DNA from: Streptomyces barringtoniae | Lineage (GTDB): Bacteria; Actinomycetota; Actinomycetes; Streptomycetales; Streptomycetaceae | DNA length: 64,000 bases | Direction: 5' to 3' | NCBI RefSeq assembly: GCF_020819595.1 | Contig: NZ_JAJHNP010000003.1 | Span: 372,001-436,000, forward strand | Part shown: piece after piece, positions 60,816-64,000 of the stretch | Numbering within the stretch: the stretch's first letter is position 1 | How the letters are laid out: every line of letters begins with the position of its first letter | The notes under the pieces: model-generated | What the model saw: the letters and a program-made list of their open reading frames with translations, nothing else | The model's database searches: none | Told to the model about the DNA's origin: nothing | Position numbers and translations under genes: made by a program

Positions 60816-63326
60816 ATGACTGTGAGCGGTGGCGAGCAGCCGGTCCGTACGCGGACCCGGCTGGCCGCGCTGCTGGCCGAGACCTCGACCGGCGCGCTCG
60901 GTGCGGCCGGCGGCCGGGTGGCGGCCGTGTATCTGCGCTCCGGCACCCCGGGCCTGCTGCGCCTCGCGGCGCTCGCGGGGCTGCCCGGCCCGCTGTTCCG
61001 GCCCTGGTGGCGAGTGCACGTCGACCGGCCCTTCCCCGTCGCCGACGCCTACCGCCTCGGCGTACCCGTGATGCTGGCGAACGCCGCCGAGACGGTGCGC
61101 CGGTATCCGCAGTTCGCGGCGAGCCTGCCCTTCCCGTTCGGATCGGTGCACGTGCCGGTGCCGGGCGGCAGCGAGCCGCTGGGCGTGCTCATGGTGCTGC
61201 GCCCGGCGACGGCGGACACCGCGGACGAGCTGCTGGACAGGGACCTGCTCGACAGGCTCGCCGAAGGCCTGGGCGCCGAACTGCTCGGGCTCGCCGACGG
61301 CGACCCGCGCGCCGTGGTCTGGGACGGTGAGCCGCTGTGCGTACGGCCGCCCGTGCGCCGGCCCGCGCAGCCCGTCGTGGCGCGGTTCCGCTGGGATCCC
61401 GTGACCCGCGCGGTGTACGCGGACGACCGGCTGCACGCCCTTCTCGGCCTCCCCCTCGACGACTGCGGGGGAACGGACACGGCGCTCGCGGACGCGCTGG
61501 CCCCGGACGACGCGCACCTGGTCCTGGCCGCGTTGCACGCCGCCGCGGCCGGAAAACCACCCGCCGCGCCGCTGAGGCTGCTGGCGCGGGACGGCACGCC
61601 GCGCCTGCTGGACCTGTGGCCGGCCGCCGAGGGCGGGGCCGCTGAGCAGGTCGGCGGGGTGGTGGTCGCTCCGGGGCCCGCCTCCTGGGCGGACGGCGCG
61701 GCCGACCTGCTGCCGCAGGGCGTGTTCTGCCTGGACCGGCTGGGTCTGATCGTGTACGTCAACGAGGCCGCGGCCCGGCTCGTCGGCCGGGACCGGGAGT
61801 GGCTGCTCGGCCGCCCGCTGTGGGAGGGGATGCCGTGGCTGGCCGGTGCGCCGTACGACGACCATCTGCGCGGTGCGCACCTGTCCCCCGGTCCGGTGCA
61901 CTTCCATGTGCGCCGGCCGGCCGGGAGACCTGGCGAGCCCGGTGCCGGCGAGTGGCTCGCCGTGTCGGTGCACTGCGGCGAGGACCTGCTGAGCTGCACG
62001 CTCGTCCCGGCCAGCCGCATGGACCCACCGGTCGGGCCGGCCGTCGAGGCGCAGGTCCCGGAGGACACGGTGGCGGCCGGCGGCTCGATGGCGCCGTTGT
62101 ACCGGCCGATCACCCTGGCCATCGCGCTGACGGACGCCGTGACCGCCCGTCAGGTGTCGGCCGTGGTCGTGCGGGAGCTGCTGCCCGCGTTCGGCGGCGG
62201 GTGCCTCGCCATCTATCTGCTCCAGGAACGGCATTTCTATCTCGCCTGGGAGACCGGCTTCCCGCAGGGGTTCCTCGACCCGTTCGAGGGGATCGGCCTC
62301 GACGCACGGCTGCCGGGCGTGGAGTGCCTGACCACGGGCCGGCCGCTGTTCTTCGAGTCGATGCAGCAGTTGGCGGCCGCCTATCCGGGCATCCCGCTGG
62401 ACGCGCCCGAGGGCGCCCGGGCCTTCCTGCCGCTGATCGCCTCCGGCCGGCCGGTCGGCTCGTGCATCCTCGGCTTCGACCGCACCCGCAGCTTCAGCAC
62501 CGAGGAGCGCACGGTCCTCACCGCGCTCGCCGGGCTGATCGCACACGCCATGGAACGGGCCCAGCGCTACGACAGCGAGGCGGCCCTCGCCCGCGGCCTG
62601 CAGCAGGCGCTGCTGCCCCGCCGGCTGTCGGCCCACCCACAGGTGGAGACGGCGGGCCGGTATCTGCCGGGCACGCAGGGCATGGACGTGGGCGGTGACT
62701 GGTACGACGTGGTCGAGGCGGGCGACGGGCTCGCCCTGGTGATCGGGGATGTACAGGGGCACGGGGTGCAGGCGGCGGCCACCATGGGGCAGCTGCGCAG
62801 TGCGGTGCGCGCGTTCGCGCTGGGCGACCGGCCGCCGGACGAGGTGCTGAGGGGCACCAACCACCTGCTGATCGACCTCGACCCCGGTCAGTTCGCCAGC
62901 TGCTGCTATCTGCGGCTGGACCCCGCCACCGGCCGCGCCCGGATCGCCCGCGCGGGACATCCGCCGCCGCTGCTGCGCTCCCCCGACGGCCGGACCCGGC
63001 TGCTGGACGTCCCCGGCGGTGTCGTCCTCGGGGTGGATCCGCGGGCCCCGTACCCGGTGGCCGAGCTGCTGCTGGAGCCGGACGCGATCTTCGCCTTCTA
63101 CACGGACGGTCTGGTGGAGCGGCCGGGCGCGGACATCGACGACGGCATCGAGGCGCTGCGGCTGGCGCTGGCCAGGGCGGGGGCCGCCGCCGGGCGCCGG
63201 GGCGGACGGTCGCTGGCCGGGGTCGCCGACCGGCTCACGGCCACCGCCCGGCACGCCGCGGACCGCCCCGACGACGTGGCGCTGCTGCTCGCCGCCCGCC
63301 GTTCGACCCCCGTTCGCCACCGGTGA
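60816..63326 (+). CDS. Multi-sensor SpoIIE-type PP2C phosphatase (GAF/PAS/GAF-PP2C)
   Basis: The 836-residue cytoplasmic protein starts at ATG 60816 behind GAGGTAGGGG. It has an N-terminal GAF-like region (about 15-170), a PAS-like domain (about 290-400; LPQGVFCLDRLGLIVYVNEAAARLVGR), a second GAF (about 430-585; LPAFGGGCLAIYLLQE and RAFLPLIASGRPVGSCILGF), and a PP2C_SIM phosphatase (about 600-830) with DVGGDWYDVVEAG, VIGDVQGHGVQAA and FYTDGLVERPG. All metal-binding Asp residues are present. There is no ATPase domain. It probably controls an anti-sigma antagonist in response to an internal ligand. Confidence 0.9.
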   Translation: MTVSGGEQPVRTRTRLAALLAETSTGALGAAGGRVAAVYLRSGTPGLLRLAALAGLPGPLFRPWWRVHVDRPFPVADAYRLGVPVMLANAAETVRRYPQFAASLPFPFGSVHVPVPGGSEPLGVLMVLRPATADTADELLDRDLLDRLAEGLGAELLGLADGDPRAVVWDGEPLCVRPPVRRPAQPVVARFRWDPVTRAVYADDRLHALLGLPLDDCGGTDTALADALAPDDAHLVLAALHAAAAGKPPAAPLRLLARDGTPRLLDLWPAAEGGAAEQVGGVVVAPGPASWADGAADLLPQGVFCLDRLGLIVYVNEAAARLVGRDREWLLGRPLWEGMPWLAGAPYDDHLRGAHLSPGPVHFHVRRPAGRPGEPGAGEWLAVSVHCGEDLLSCTLVPASRMDPPVGPAVEAQVPEDTVAAGGSMAPLYRPITLAIALTDAVTARQVSAVVVRELLPAFGGGCLAIYLLQERHFYLAWETGFPQGFLDPFEGIGLDARLPGVECLTTGRPLFFESMQQLAAAYPGIPLDAPEGARAFLPLIASGRPVGSCILGFDRTRSFSTEERTVLTALAGLIAHAMERAQRYDSEAALARGLQQALLPRRLSAHPQVETAGRYLPGTQGMDVGGDWYDVVEAGDGLALVIGDVQGHGVQAAATMGQLRSAVRAFALGDRPPDEVLRGTNHLLIDLDPGQFASCCYLRLDPATGRARIARAGHPPPLLRSPDGRTRLLDVPGGVVLGVDPRAPYPVAELLLEPDAIFAFYTDGLVERPGADIDDGIEALRLALARAGAAAGRRGGRSLAGVADRLTATARHAADRPDDVALLLAARRSTPVRHR

Positions 63327-63409
63327 GCGAAGCGGGCCACTCCGATCGGCTGCGGTCACCTCGGGTGACAGTCTCGCCGGACGGCGCCGGGCAGTGTAGA
63401 CATGGGCAC

Positions 63410-64000
63410 ATGGTGCGACTGTCCGGCCGGAGCGCGACTCGGCCGCCCCGTCCTTCCGCGTCCCCGCGCGCCTCGGAGGGCCCCCAGCCGCAGGGCTCGG
63501 GCGGGAACGGCGGCGCGCCCGGGGCGCTGCGGTCGGCGGTGACCGGGCGCAGTGTCGCCGGACAGGTGTTCGTGCTCCAAGTGGTGATCGTGCTGCTGCT
63601 GATCGTCGCTGCGGTGGTGGCGCAGGTGCTCCAGGTGCGGCGCGACACCGACGTGGAGGCACAGAACCGTTCCCTCTCCGTCGCCCAGTCGTTCGCGAAC
63701 GCGCCGGGCACGGCGGCCGCGCTGCGTTCCGCGCACCCGACGGCCATCCTCCAGCCGAGGGCCGAGGCCACGCGCAAGGCGACCGGCGTGGACTTCGTCG
63801 TCGTGATGAACACCGACGGCATCCGCTACACGCACCCCAAACCCGACCGTATCGGCAAGAAGTTCGTCGGCACCATCGCCCCGGCGGTGGCCGGCGGCAC
63901 GGTCGTCGAGCACGTCAACGGCACCATAGGGCCACTGGTGCAGGTCGTGGTGCCGGTGAAGGACGTCTCCGGCAAGGTGGTGGGCCTGGTGTCGGCCGGG
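63410..64000 (+). CDS. Membrane sensor protein with sCache domain, C-terminus cut by window edge
   Basis: ATG 63410 begins a frame open to the window end (197 residues visible). A low-complexity cytoplasmic start of about 45 residues leads to one membrane helix (52-74, VFVLQVVIVLLLIVAAVVAQV). The extracytoplasmic part is of the CitA/DcuS-like sCache type, with QVRRDTDVEAQNRSLSVAQSF, AEATRKATGVDFVVVMNTDGIRYTHPKPDRIGKKF and GPLVQVVVPVKD. The remainder would be a SpoIIE phosphatase with PAS or a histidine kinase; I recall the former for this sequence type in Streptomyces. It directly follows another SpoIIE phosphatase gene on the same strand. Confidence 0.85.
   Translation, partial: MVRLSGRSATRPPRPSASPRASEGPQPQGSGGNGGAPGALRSAVTGRSVAGQVFVLQVVIVLLLIVAAVVAQVLQVRRDTDVEAQNRSLSVAQSFANAPGTAAALRSAHPTAILQPRAEATRKATGVDFVVVMNTDGIRYTHPKPDRIGKKFVGTIAPAVAGGTVVEHVNGTIGPLVQVVVPVKDVSGKVVGLVSAG

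Noticed and set aside
60192..63662. 1156-codon minus-strand ORF
   Set aside because: It lies opposite the SpoIIE phosphatase gene and shows only low-complexity Arg/Gly/Pro sequence.

Overview
The window is high-GC DNA with strong G/C bias at third codon positions, frequent GTG/TTG starts behind GGAGG-type ribosome sites, and many secreted or lipid-anchored proteins. Together with a SpoIIE-type phosphatase set, XRE-DUF5753 and DUF574 families, a LAxTG sortase signal and chitinase-type DasR boxes, this points to a Streptomyces chromosome. I see no tRNA, rRNA, CRISPR array, transposase, integrase or plasmid origin. Because G/C bias keeps all frames open, most long antisense ORFs are artefacts and were left out.

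Layout. 1-6320 (minus strand): a truncated secreted F5/8C protein, a cytokinin-dehydrogenase-like flavoprotein, an inositol-monophosphatase relative lacking metal ligands, a secreted protein with a ricin-type lectin domain, and a flavin monooxygenase. 6575-8029: Ppx/GppA phosphatase and a small conserved protein. 8162-13147: a tight five-gene operon of substrate-binding lipoprotein, two permeases, benzoylformate decarboxylase and ABC ATPase. 13301-18319: a secreted Asp-box repeat protein, a CelD/BcsL-type acetyltransferase, a gene-poor stretch and a frameshifted thioesterase. 18552-23996: a polysaccharide-degradation cluster (GH31, GH18 chitinase with two DasR-type boxes, PL7 alginate lyase with a structured leader) and a small secreted protein. 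24030-33277: pyruvate carboxylase, two membrane proteins, an aldo/keto reductase behind a MerR-type promoter, a C-terminal remnant of an iron alcohol dehydrogenase, a DUF6343 protein and an MFS exporter.

33479-43681: a translationally coupled trio (nucleotidyltransferase, BON protein, metallophosphoesterase), a membrane SpoIIE phosphatase, small secreted and SRPBCC proteins, then a signalling locus with an XRE-DUF5753 regulator, a HATPase protein with a 67-codon repeat, a 38-residue candidate peptide and two DUF574 methyltransferases. 43412-48387: a hydrolase-like/acetoacetate-decarboxylase-like fusion that has lost both expected catalytic residues, with a small helical partner, plus a flavodoxin-like protein, a double-GNAT acetyltransferase and a lipoprotein. 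48520-56447: a probably sortase-anchored DUF1996 protein, an NlpC/P60 protein without a signal peptide, an SDR reductase, ferredoxin-NADP reductase and a DUF1152 protein. 56482-64000: a PadR regulator with a perfect 21-bp operator and its membrane partner, an unknown coiled-coil protein, a YkvA protein, a ComB-like phosphatase, and two neighbouring sensor/phosphatase genes, the last cut by the window edge.

The best candidates for undescribed systems are the transporter-benzoylformate decarboxylase operon, the nucleotidyltransferase-BON-phosphoesterase trio, and the catalytically dead hydrolase-ADC fusion with its small partner. All functions are inferred from reading the sequence; no database search was run.
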